Positions 1-6,588 of a stretch of DNA of 64,000 nt are shown in pieces. Each line of letters begins with the position of its first letter. Within the stretch, counting starts at the first letter, position 1. Both the position numbers and the translations under genes were made by a program. The DNA lies in the NCBI RefSeq assembly GCF_022427965.1, contig NZ_JAKTTI010000003.1, positions 152,829 through 216,828 on the forward strand, in the 5' to 3' direction. The stretch comes from Fredinandcohnia quinoae. GTDB lineage: Bacteria > Bacillota > Bacilli > Bacillales > Bacillaceae_L. Under the pieces are notes generated by a model, which searched no databases, had not been told where the DNA came from, and was given only the letters and a program-made list of their open reading frames with translations.

Positions 1-1
1 G

Positions 2-613
2 TTCACACATGATGATGGCTTTTTCGCTCAACGTTTTACGTTTCCAGGACAATACGGAACACATATTGATGCGCCTATTCATTTCGTTCGTAACAAGCGT
101 TTCTTGGAGGAACTAGAGTTAAAGGAACTTGTATTACCACTAGTTGTGATTGATAAGTCGAAGGAAGCACAAGAAAATCATGACTTTATTCTCTCTGTTG
201 ATGATATTCTTACATTTGAAGAAGAGCATGGAAAAATAGAAGCTGGTACTTTTGTGGCATTACGCACCGACTGGAGTAAACGCTGGCCTAACAAAGAAGC
301 ATTCGAGAATAAAGATGCAGAAGGAAATAGTCATAGCCCTGGTTGGGGAATTGATGCTTTAACATTTTTATTTAATGAACGAAAGATTAAGGCTGTAGGT
401 CATGAAACATTTGACACTGATGCAGCAGTTGATGTCCGCAAAAACGGATCATTAATTGGCGAATATTATGTGCTTGAGCAGGATACGTATCAGGTTGAAT
501 TATTAACAAACCTTGATAAGGTACCAGCAAAAGGTGCTGTCATCTTCAATATTAGTCCAAAACCCGAAAAAGCAACAGGATTCCCTGTTCGTTCTTTTGC
601 TATTTTGCCATAA
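2..613 (+). CDS. Cyclase family protein (kynurenine formamidase-like), 5'-truncated
   Basis: The reading frame is open from base 2, so the true start lies before the window; the TTG at 104 is internal. The visible 203 residues belong to the cyclase/kynurenine formamidase family (metal-dependent hydrolases acting on amides or lactones such as N-formylkynurenine). The support is the metal-binding signature GTHIDAPIHF near visible residues 19-28 and the late GHETFDTDA block, which sits where the family carries further active-site residues. The family is usually 200-260 residues, so probably only a few dozen N-terminal residues are missing. The substrate cannot be told from sequence, and no tryptophan-catabolism neighbours are visible. 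Confidence 0.85.
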   Translation, partial: FTHDDGFFAQRFTFPGQYGTHIDAPIHFVRNKRFLEELELKELVLPLVVIDKSKEAQENHDFILSVDDILTFEEEHGKIEAGTFVALRTDWSKRWPNKEAFENKDAEGNSHSPGWGIDALTFLFNERKIKAVGHETFDTDAAVDVRKNGSLIGEYYVLEQDTYQVELLTNLDKVPAKGAVIFNISPKPEKATGFPVRSFAILP

Positions 614-641
614 GCCCAACATTTTAAATAGCAACACATAT

Positions 642-683
642 GCAGAGGGACTGTCCCCTCTGCTGTCCTTTCGTTTTGAGACA
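642..683. repeat. GC-rich hairpin, probable degraded member of the dispersed 'gggacggttc' repeat family
   Basis: The sequence GCAGAGGGAC pairs with GTCCCCTCTGC around a tiny loop, followed by tcctttcgttttgag, which resembles the inner part of the long hairpin at 47923-47984. It lies 30 bp behind the cyclase gene and may also act as its terminator. Family membership is an inference from the shared GGGAC core and the CTTTCGTTTTG-like tail. Confidence 0.45.
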
Positions 684-880
684 CACTTCATTTCATTACT
701 ACTTTCATTAATTTGGGACTTACAACAATCCCTTATAATGGAATAAATAATTATATAAATATAATTATTTTATTTGGTTATATTCTATATTGATTAGATT
801 ATATGCACGAATGCAAATCCGTGATATTATTGTGATAAGCGCTAACTAGGTCTTTATAACTACATATGGTGGGATTTGAA

Positions 881-1531
881 ATGAAGCATTCTGGAAGATT
901 TTTCGCAGTAGGTATTATCTTGTCTTTACACACGATTTATTTGGTCTATTACTATTTTCGTGATGGACAAATTGATATTATCGATTTACTTGGATACCCA
1001 TTGTTTTATTTTATTGCTTATTGGTGTGGCAAGCAATATGATAAAGCTCAATACTTTTCGGAGAAGGATACCCTTACTAACCTTTACAATCGCCGTTTTA
1101 TAATGGGTGCATTTGATAAAATTATATCATTCGCTGATCGTACAAATAGCAAGCTATTCGTATTAATCATTGATTGTGACAACTTCAAAGAAATTAATGA
1201 TTCATGTGGTCATACGAAAGGTGATTTGGTTCTATCCAATATTGCTAACATCCTTTTACAATCGATAAGAAAAAGTGATGTTGTTGCTCGTTGGGGAGGA
1301 GACGAATTTCTAATTATCGGGCATTACAAGGATGATGCAGGCCTACAAACCCTTATTCAACGGCTAGATGACCAATTAGAAAGTCTTTCACAGCAAATGA
1401 GCTTAAATATAAAAATCTCAATTGGTTCAACTATTTATCCAGATGATAGCAACAACTTAGAAGAATTAATTAAATCCGCCGATCAAAATATGTACAAGCA
1501 GAAAGCTCAAAATAGAGAAAAGGGGGAATAG
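881..1531 (+). CDS. Membrane-anchored diguanylate cyclase (GGDEF)
   Basis: Makes cyclic di-GMP from two GTP. There is a short N-terminal membrane region (about residues 6-50, two hydrophobic stretches) and then a GGDEF domain opening with DTLTNLYNRR near residue 63. The signature GGDEF is intact at about 139-143, and an RKSD inhibitory I-site (RxxD, five residues ahead of GGDEF) is present, so product feedback is expected. No EAL or sensor domain is seen. I place the start at 881 because GGTGGGA lies about 7 bp upstream; an in-frame ATG at 866 has no such site. It stands alone with its own terminator. The same window carries a c-di-GMP-I riboswitch at 19.6 kb. Confidence 0.9.
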   Translation: MKHSGRFFAVGIILSLHTIYLVYYYFRDGQIDIIDLLGYPLFYFIAYWCGKQYDKAQYFSEKDTLTNLYNRRFIMGAFDKIISFADRTNSKLFVLIIDCDNFKEINDSCGHTKGDLVLSNIANILLQSIRKSDVVARWGGDEFLIIGHYKDDAGLQTLIQRLDDQLESLSQQMSLNIKISIGSTIYPDDSNNLEELIKSADQNMYKQKAQNREKGE

Positions 1532-1557
1532 AACAGGATCTATTCCCTCTTTTTTTT
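1521..1557 (+). terminator. Rho-independent terminator of the GGDEF gene
   Basis: GGGGGAATAG pairs with CTATTCCCTC across an 8-base loop, followed by eight or more T. The stem overlaps the stop codon of the diguanylate cyclase gene. Confidence 0.85.
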
Positions 1558-1665
1558 GACCTTACGAATAGAAACAGCCGAACTAATTCAGACTTACTAT
1601 CTGAATTATAATACAGGGATTCGCCCGTTTTAATATCGATGGATTTCCATTAATTAGGGGTATTG

Positions 1666-1780
1666 GCCGAATTAATTAGAAAGCCCGCCGGATTATTGTG
1701 TAAATCGGCCGAATTATTCCTAAAACTCGCCGGATTAACTACTGAATCGGCCGGATTATCTTCAAATCCCGCCGAATACC
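1666..1780. repeat. 21-bp tandem repeat array (six GCCGRATTA units)
   Basis: The core GCCGAA/GCCGGA recurs at 1666, 1687, 1708, 1729, 1750 and 1771, an exact 21-bp period with alternating A or G at the variable site. The array fills much of the 340-bp gap between the GGDEF gene and the proline-rich gene. An open frame on the + strand would read it as a heptapeptide repeat (A-E/G-L-x-x-K/S-x), but that frame then runs antisense through the next gene and has a poor ribosome site, so I treat it as noncoding. Confidence 0.8.
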
Positions 1781-1871
1781 ATATTTTGAAGGCTGCTGGT
1801 TACTCAAGAATGCACAGAATGACTAGAATATACCTCGAATTCACTTTCCGCGAACACAGCAGTCGACATCC

Positions 1872-2333
1872 TTACACACATGTAAACGATGAAATGCGTC
1901 GTAGGTCGATTCCGAAAAACAACCATCTAAAGCCATTCCAGCGGTACCCTGAAATAGAACTTCTACCAACAAAGGTTGGATAAAACCAGAATTGCTGACG
2001 ATTTTGCAGCCAGACATACGTAAATCTGAATAAGCATCTACGAATACTGCCAGGATCTACAGCAAACGTACTGATTTCTTGTGATTGCATAGGTACGAAT
2101 GATGGGGGTGGACTATTTGGCGGCCCCACATCCTGCCCTTGCTGCCCAAACGGTGGTCCAAAGTTTGGTGGGCCTGGTGGAGGACCAGATGGTGGCCCCA
2201 TCAAACCACCCGTGATAATTGGAAACAAAAATTGTCGATCATCATACGTTTCATAGTCATAAGGAACAGGATTTCTATAGGCTTGATAGCCATTTACATC
2301 ATGAGAATAATAAGGTGTACAATACTGACACAT
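1872..2333 (-). CDS. Proline-rich protein with aromatic C-terminal domain, unknown function
   Basis: 153 residues with three parts. Residues 1-40 are Tyr-rich with two early Cys (MCQYC). Residues 40-80 are a Gly/Pro/Phe low-complexity linker (GPPSGPPPGPPNFGPP). Residues 95-153 are a compact block rich in Arg, Trp and Phe (FRFTYVWLQN, then SGYRWNGFRW). The composition recalls Bacillaceae spore-surface or coat proteins, and I remember similar C-terminal blocks in unnamed Bacillus proteins, but no function can be given. An AAGGAG site (tgtgtt spacer) precedes the ATG. There is no signal peptide. It is monocistronic by layout. Confidence 0.75.
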   Translation of the reverse strand: MCQYCTPYYSHDVNGYQAYRNPVPYDYETYDDRQFLFPIITGGLMGPPSGPPPGPPNFGPPFGQQGQDVGPPNSPPPSFVPMQSQEISTFAVDPGSIRRCLFRFTYVWLQNRQQFWFYPTFVGRSSISGYRWNGFRWLFFGIDLRRISSFTCV

Positions 2334-2472
2334 AATATAACTCCTTTTGTGTTGTGACCTACAACATCATATTCACTAGTTACTCGCCTATCAACTTGTA
2401 CCTTAAAAATGGGTGTTTACCTATTCATTAAGACGCAAAAAAGCAGGTAAATCCTTTTCAATATTTTACAAT

Positions 2473-2982
2473 TCATACTTGAAAAAGTCGTTCAAGTTCC
2501 TCCTTTTCAACGATCGATAGAATATTCTCTGCCAGTGGGAACAGCACTTTTTCTTCCTTAGCAAAGTGCTGGGTTAGTGTGGTATAGGCCTGGACTGCAT
2601 ACACTGTAATTGCTAGTGCTTCGTTTTCATTGATAGAAGAACCCGCTTTCCCTGCTTCGGTCAAAAAATCATACAGATGCTGCTCTGCCTTTTCATGTTC
2701 AAATTCCATCGTATTAATTGTTCTGTCATTATCTCCAAGGTGGCGAGCCATCATTGGGAACAATCCATCATCCTCACGTCTGGAATGTGCCTTTAGCTTA
2801 TTGTTGAATATCGAAATATGCTCATATAATTTTCCAAACAATCCAATCACTGCAGAACCTGACTCATATTCGATCTCTTCAGCCATCTCATAGAAAAGAT
2901 CCATTTCTGCCCTTAGTGCCACATGTTCATCCTTTAATTGTTGTAGTGGCCTACATAATACAATACTCGAATCATCCATCAT
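2473..2982 (-). CDS. Hemerythrin domain protein
   Basis: 169 residues matching the hemerythrin HHE cation-binding fold: a four-helix bundle that holds a di-iron site and in related proteins senses or handles O2, NO or oxidative damage. Candidate iron ligands are the His of LKDEHVALRAEM (about residue 20), the His/Glu pairs in HSRREDDGLFPMM, EFEHEKAEQH and the late QHFAKEEKVLFP. The family is typically 150-190 residues. GAGGGTG precedes two tandem ATGs (2982 and 2979), so either may be used. It is a single gene; a CRP/FNR-like palindrome lies about 95 bp upstream. Confidence 0.85.
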   Translation of the reverse strand: MMDDSSIVLCRPLQQLKDEHVALRAEMDLFYEMAEEIEYESGSAVIGLFGKLYEHISIFNNKLKAHSRREDDGLFPMMARHLGDNDRTINTMEFEHEKAEQHLYDFLTEAGKAGSSINENEALAITVYAVQAYTTLTQHFAKEEKVLFPLAENILSIVEKEELERLFQV

Positions 2983-3026
2983 AATTTCACCCTCTTCTGC
3001 GATTCTTAAGCTCCAAAATGGCTAAA

Positions 3027-3266
3027 TCATAGCTTATTAACTCTTCTTAAAGAATACTCCAAAATTATCAAAAATATCGTGATGATAATCACGCCAAACA
3101 TAATCCGCATCACAGAGATGAGCCTTGTTGTTTATGCTTCAAGAGAATCGTCCTTATGGTTTCGTGACAAGCATTCACTTGGACATTTGATACCCTATCG
3201 TGGTTTTCTATGTATTCCAATGGAGCCACCCTTAAGGTTTGCTTTCCAAATTCCAAAACCAATCAT
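3027..3266 (-). pseudogene. Possible degenerate small membrane-protein gene with two in-frame stops
   Basis: After GAAGGTG and an ATG at 3266, a single frame runs 79 codons to a TGA at 3027. It is interrupted only by a TAG at codon 24 and a TAA at codon 45. The pieces read as protein-like: MIGFGIWKANLKGG, then GIKCPSECLSRNHKDDS, then a hydrophobic helix (MRIMFGVIIITIFLIILEYS) with a basic tail. It could be a decayed gene, or the last 27 codons could be a tiny membrane peptide using its own ATG. I recognise no family. This fills most of the otherwise empty 339-bp gap between the hemerythrin and DinB genes. Confidence 0.3.
3078..3093. promoter_or_regulatory. CRP/FNR-type palindrome upstream of hemerythrin gene
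   Basis: CGTGATGATAATCACG contains GTGA-N6-TCAC, the half-site geometry of CRP/FNR-family operators. It lies roughly 95-110 bp ahead of the hemerythrin start. It also overlaps the decayed reading frame at 3027-3266, so chance is possible. Confidence 0.3.
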
Positions 3267-3321
3267 TTGCTTTTCACCTTCTTATATCCGATAATTTTAG
3301 TGATAAAAGAACGGAGGGATT

Positions 3322-3777
3322 ATGATGAGTGAAATAGTTAAAAAGCAATTCGAGATAGCTCGTGCAGGAATTTTCAAGGATGTTGAAGGTGTATCACCAG
3401 AAATTTTTGATATTCAACCAGATGGCTTATCTAATACAATCCATTGGCAGCTTGGCCATATTTTAGCTTCTGCTGAAGGGTTCCTATTTGGAAAAAATGG
3501 GAAATTACCTTCCAACTACAAAGATTTCTTTGGCTATGGTTCTAAGCCTTCAGAGTGGGGGAATGATGTTCCATCTGTTGAAACACTTTTAGAGCAATTA
3601 AAGGAACAACTGGAACGAATTAAAAATATTCCCGCTGAATCATTTCAAACTCAATTTCCAGAACCAGTTCTAGGAAATCGTACATATGGAGAACTTGTTC
3701 ATTTTACCGCAATCCATGAAGCCACACATGCAGGACAAATTCATGTGATGAAAAGACTTGTTGAAGCTTCGAAATAA
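3322..3777 (+). CDS. DinB family metal-binding protein
   Basis: 151 residues of the DinB/YfiT-like four-helix bundle. Family members bind a divalent metal through three His and include thiol S-transferases and DNA-damage-induced proteins of unknown action. The His ligands are visible in HWQLGHILASAEG (about residues 42-54) and HEATHAGQIHVMKR near residues 131-144. AACGGAGGG lies just ahead of tandem ATGs at 3322 and 3325, the second being better spaced. It is monocistronic with its own terminator. The exact reaction is unknown. Confidence 0.85.
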   Translation: MMSEIVKKQFEIARAGIFKDVEGVSPEIFDIQPDGLSNTIHWQLGHILASAEGFLFGKNGKLPSNYKDFFGYGSKPSEWGNDVPSVETLLEQLKEQLERIKNIPAESFQTQFPEPVLGNRTYGELVHFTAIHEATHAGQIHVMKRLVEASK

Positions 3778-3781
3778 TCGT

Positions 3782-3817
3782 AAAGGCCGAAATTCATCTG
3801 AATTTCGGCTTTTTTTA
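3782..3817 (+). terminator. Terminator of the DinB gene
   Basis: AAAGGCCGAAATTC pairs with GAATTTCGGCTTTT across a short loop, with a run of T at the end. Confidence 0.9.
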
Positions 3818-3923
3818 ATGTGATTTATTCTACCTAACTAGGAGGTTTAGGCTATTTTTCAAATTTTTTGAAACATATTTGTTCACACAGACGTAAATGT
3901 AGTAATTGAAAGGATGTGTTGGA

Positions 3924-4616
3924 ATGAACAAATATTCAATCTCTGAGTTTATTAAAAATACAGCGCAAGAGGACAAAGGCGAAGGCTTCTTTGAATTAGA
4001 AACTCCTAGAATGCTTGAGGTCAATTTAAATGGGCTTGTGTGGGCAAAGGCAGGATCGATGGTCGCGTACAATGGAGGCATTAAATTTGAACGAGAAGGA
4101 GTTCTCGAGCATGGCCTTGGGTCAATGTTCAAAAAAGCGTTAACTGGCGAAGGTGCTTCATTGATGAAAGCAAATGGCCAAGGGAAATTATATCTTGCCG
4201 ATAGCGGAAAAAAAATTATCATCCTTCATCTACAAAATGAAGCAATCTTTGTGAATGGAAATGATCTTCTTGCATTTGAACCTTCGATCAAGCATAAAAT
4301 TAAGCTTATGAAACGTGTTGCAGGTATGATGGCAGGTGGATTATTTAATGTACGCTGTGAAGGAACTGGAATGATTGCGATTACCTCTCATTATGAACCA
4401 CTTACTTTACGGGTAACACCAGGGAAGCCAATCATTACCGACCCAAATGCTACTGTTGCATGGTCTGGAAACCTTCAACCAGAATTCCAAACTGATATTT
4501 CATTTAAAACGTTCATTGGAAGAGGAAGTGGCGAATCGATTCAAATGAGATTTGAAGGTGATGGCTTTGTCATTGTTCAACCATACGAAGAAGTGTATAT
4601 GCAGGCACAGAGTTAA
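3924..4616 (+). CDS. AIM24 family protein
   Basis: 230 residues of the AIM24 family (beta-helix-like proteins; the yeast namesake is a mitochondrial inner-membrane organiser, while bacterial roles are unclear). Supporting features are the family-like opening ELETPRMLEVNLNGLVWAKAGSMVAYNG, the Gly-rich middle, and the late GSGESIQMRFEGDGFVIVQP motif near the C-terminus. I use the ATG at 3924 with AAAGGA nine bases upstream; an in-frame TTG at 3906 would add six residues but lacks a site. There is no signal peptide. It is followed by a large hairpin and the convergent signal peptidase gene. Confidence 0.85.
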   Translation: MNKYSISEFIKNTAQEDKGEGFFELETPRMLEVNLNGLVWAKAGSMVAYNGGIKFEREGVLEHGLGSMFKKALTGEGASLMKANGQGKLYLADSGKKIIILHLQNEAIFVNGNDLLAFEPSIKHKIKLMKRVAGMMAGGLFNVRCEGTGMIAITSHYEPLTLRVTPGKPIITDPNATVAWSGNLQPEFQTDISFKTFIGRGSGESIQMRFEGDGFVIVQPYEEVYMQAQS

Positions 4617-4659
4617 AAACTGAAATAAATGTACTTTGTACATATGATAAGGAACGAAA

Positions 4660-4730
4660 CAAGGGAGACGGCTCTTATGTTCATTCATTTTCGAACCGAA
4701 TGGATTAGTGACCGCTCCCTTGCTTTTACA
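4660..4730 (+). terminator. Large imperfect hairpin after AIM24, likely terminator
   Basis: CAAGGGAGACGG pairs with CCGCTCCCTTG, and an inner CATTC/GAATG pairing adds a second stem; the right arm is followed by cttttacacattttttt. It separates two convergent genes and may serve both. Confidence 0.55.
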
Positions 4731-4737
4731 CATTTTT

Positions 4738-5292
4738 TTAATTATCAATTATTTTCATCTCAGAAAATGGGTAAAAAACAATATTCGTTGTTCCTACTAC
4801 CTTGTTCATTGGAATTGCTCCAATATGACGACTATCCTTACTAACCCTTCTGTTATCCCCTAAAACAAACAAATGTCCTTCAGGTACTACGTCACTTCTT
4901 ACTGGAGTCTCTTGTAATGTAAATGAATTGGTAAGTGGTCCATCTATCACACCTTTTTTATATTCCTCCAAATACGGTTCATCATAAGGTATTCCATTTA
5001 TATATAAAATGTCATCCTTATACTTAATACGGTCTCCTGGCAATCCAATTACACGCTTGATATAATCTTTATTTCCAGATTCATGAAACACGATAATATC
5101 AAATCTCTTCGGTTCACCTATTTTCATTACAATCATATGGGTTTGATCTTGTAAAGTAGGATTCATCGATGCACCTTCAACTATAGTAGGTGTAAAGACA
5201 AATATACGGATAATAATAAATAATAAAATAGCGATTAGAAGGGCCTTCAACCATTCCAAAATTTCTTCTCTATTTTTAGCCACGCTTTTCAC
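4738..5292 (-). CDS. Type I signal peptidase
   Basis: Membrane Ser/Lys protease that removes signal peptides from secreted proteins. 184 residues is the usual Bacillus SipS/SipT size. It has an N-terminal cytoplasmic stretch, one transmembrane helix at about residues 15-33, then the catalytic domain outside the membrane. The nucleophile Ser is in GASMNPTL (residue 42) and the base Lys in DYIKRVIGLPGD (residue 79), and the GDNRRVSKDSRHIG box is near residues 146-159. All conserved boxes are intact. The upstream 62-residue membrane protein is only 23 bp away, suggesting cotranscription. Confidence 0.95.
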   Translation of the reverse strand: MKSVAKNREEILEWLKALLIAILLFIIIRIFVFTPTIVEGASMNPTLQDQTHMIVMKIGEPKRFDIIVFHESGNKDYIKRVIGLPGDRIKYKDDILYINGIPYDEPYLEEYKKGVIDGPLTNSFTLQETPVRSDVVPEGHLFVLGDNRRVSKDSRHIGAIPMNKVVGTTNIVFYPFSEMKIIDN

Positions 5293-5315
5293 CTAATCTC
5301 AACAAAATATTATTT

Positions 5316-5504
5316 TTATTGATTCCCTTCCCCTTTTGGAAAAAGAAAATAGGTTATAACTCCAGACAGTAAGGTAGCTCCCATTGCAATCAATAATCTG
5401 ATGCTCAGGTCGATTTCAGCAAAGTCTTTATTAAGCATCCACATCGCAATCAATCCGACCATAATTGAAACCGGAATAACAACTGAAAACCTCTTAGAAT
5501 TCAT
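5316..5504 (-). CDS. Small two-helix membrane protein, unknown
   Basis: 62 residues: a basic N-terminus (MNSKRFS), a hydrophobic helix at about 7-25, a short acidic turn (DFAEIDLS), a second helix at about 34-54 and a charged tail. It has a plausible GGGGGAG-like site ahead of the ATG and lies 23 bp upstream of the signal peptidase gene on the same strand, so it is probably in the same transcript. I do not recognise the family; it could assist or simply accompany the peptidase. Confidence 0.65.
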   Translation of the reverse strand: MNSKRFSVVIPVSIMVGLIAMWMLNKDFAEIDLSIRLLIAMGATLLSGVITYFLFPKGEGNQ

Positions 5505-5514
5505 CTTCTAACTC

Positions 5515-5710
5515 CCCCAATCAAATGCGCCTTGGCGTATTTGCGCCCAGATTTTTTCGAGCTTGCTCGAAAAGCTTCCTTTAAAAATCTGAGGCATCCG
5601 CCGGAGGCTTTAACTTTATTCAGCTAAGAGTTTTACTCCAACTGAATTGGAAACTGATTTGCATTTAACTCACCACTTATAGAAGTGAGAGACTTCTGCT
5701 GAATAAAGTT
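5515..5710. repeat. Structured intergenic repeat element with inverted AACTTTATTCAGC ends
   Basis: This gap holds stacked hairpins: TTTTCGAGC/GCTCGAAAA at about 5554-5575, GCATCCGCCGGAGGC at about 5593-5609, and CACTTATAGAAGTG near 5673-5687. The last sits between inverted copies of AACTTTATTCAGC (5612-5624) and GCTGAATAAAGTT (5698-5710). From memory, near-identical sequences recur between genes in other Bacillaceae genomes, which suggests a non-autonomous mobile repeat. There is no open frame. The rest of 5711-5832 shows nothing recognisable except the tail of the convergent gene. Confidence 0.6.
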
Positions 5711-5832
5711 GAAATATATGTATTGTATTCTATTATACACAGTAATCAATCTGAGTAGCTCATGAGTTTCCCATCAGCAAAAAAACACCTGCTCCCAGCG
5801 ATGCTTTCATTCACTGGGAGTCAGGAGTTCGC

Positions 5833-6588
5833 TCATTCTTCTATCGGAACCCAAAGTTTCCGCCATTCCAGTCTTTCCTTTTCTTCAATACGTTTTTCAA
5901 GTACATCGTCCCAACGCCCAAGCCATGTATTCCAGACACGGGCATAGAACATGTCCTGTTCTTTATTGTAGATTTGAAATTCCAGGCATGGTATATGTTC
6001 GCCCTTCTGTTGTTCGAAGCTTTTTACTTCTGACACTACAATTTGAAAGCCGTCTTCTTCGATTTCAACTTCTCTTTCAGCGAGCACTTGCAAGATTCGA
6101 TCAGCATTGATAAGGTTCTGATTGTCTGCATATCGGAAAAGCTCCAATTCTTCGTTTACTTCTAGCAGTGTTTCCGTCAGATCTGGCCAAAATTCATCAT
6201 GAACAGGGCTATATGAAAGCATTGTTAACTCTTCGTCCATTTCCTCTACAATGATTCCAGTTAACAGCTGCTCATGCCCTTTTGAAGTTAGCTTGTAGAT
6301 TTCCTTTTCCAGTCGGATCAGGCCCATGCGTTCCATTTTTGTTAGCAAATCTGCAATGAATAACTCCTCAACTAGTAATAACTCGGATAAATTAGCTGCC
6401 CGCCGGATTTCAGTTTGTTCAAATGTGAGAAGCATCATTTTTATAAGGATATCCATCTTGGATCGCTTTACCCGTGTAAATGCTACATCATAAGTGATTA
6501 CCGGTAAATTCCACATCACAGTCTTCTTAATTTGGATGTCTGGATTTTCTTGTAGGCTTGATTGTAACTTCTTTGTTAATTTATTCAT
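5833..6588 (-). CDS. Winged-helix-like protein coupled to the SF1 helicase, unknown
   Basis: 251 residues, acidic overall. The middle section (about residues 40-110) reads like a winged helix-turn-helix: helix ...IRRAANLSELLLVEELFIADLLTKMERMGLIRLEKEIYKLTSKGHEQL, with the typical wing near EKEIYKLT. The C-terminal half is rich in Glu and Trp (ARVWNTWLGRWDDVLEKR) and is unknown. The ATG overlaps the helicase stop by 4 bp, so it is translationally coupled and second in the operon. The tight coupling implies that the two products work together. I know no named family; a role in DNA binding or loading is inference only. Confidence 0.75.
   Translation of the reverse strand: MNKLTKKLQSSLQENPDIQIKKTVMWNLPVITYDVAFTRVKRSKMDILIKMMLLTFEQTEIRRAANLSELLLVEELFIADLLTKMERMGLIRLEKEIYKLTSKGHEQLLTGIIVEEMDEELTMLSYSPVHDEFWPDLTETLLEVNEELELFRYADNQNLINADRILQVLAEREVEIEEDGFQIVVSEVKSFEQQKGEHIPCLEFQIYNKEQDMFYARVWNTWLGRWDDVLEKRIEEKERLEWRKLWVPIEE

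Noticed and set aside
1663..1983. + strand open frame with a heptapeptide repeat
   Set aside because: It runs antisense through the proline-rich gene, has no good ribosome site, and its repeat is explained by the 21-bp DNA repeat.
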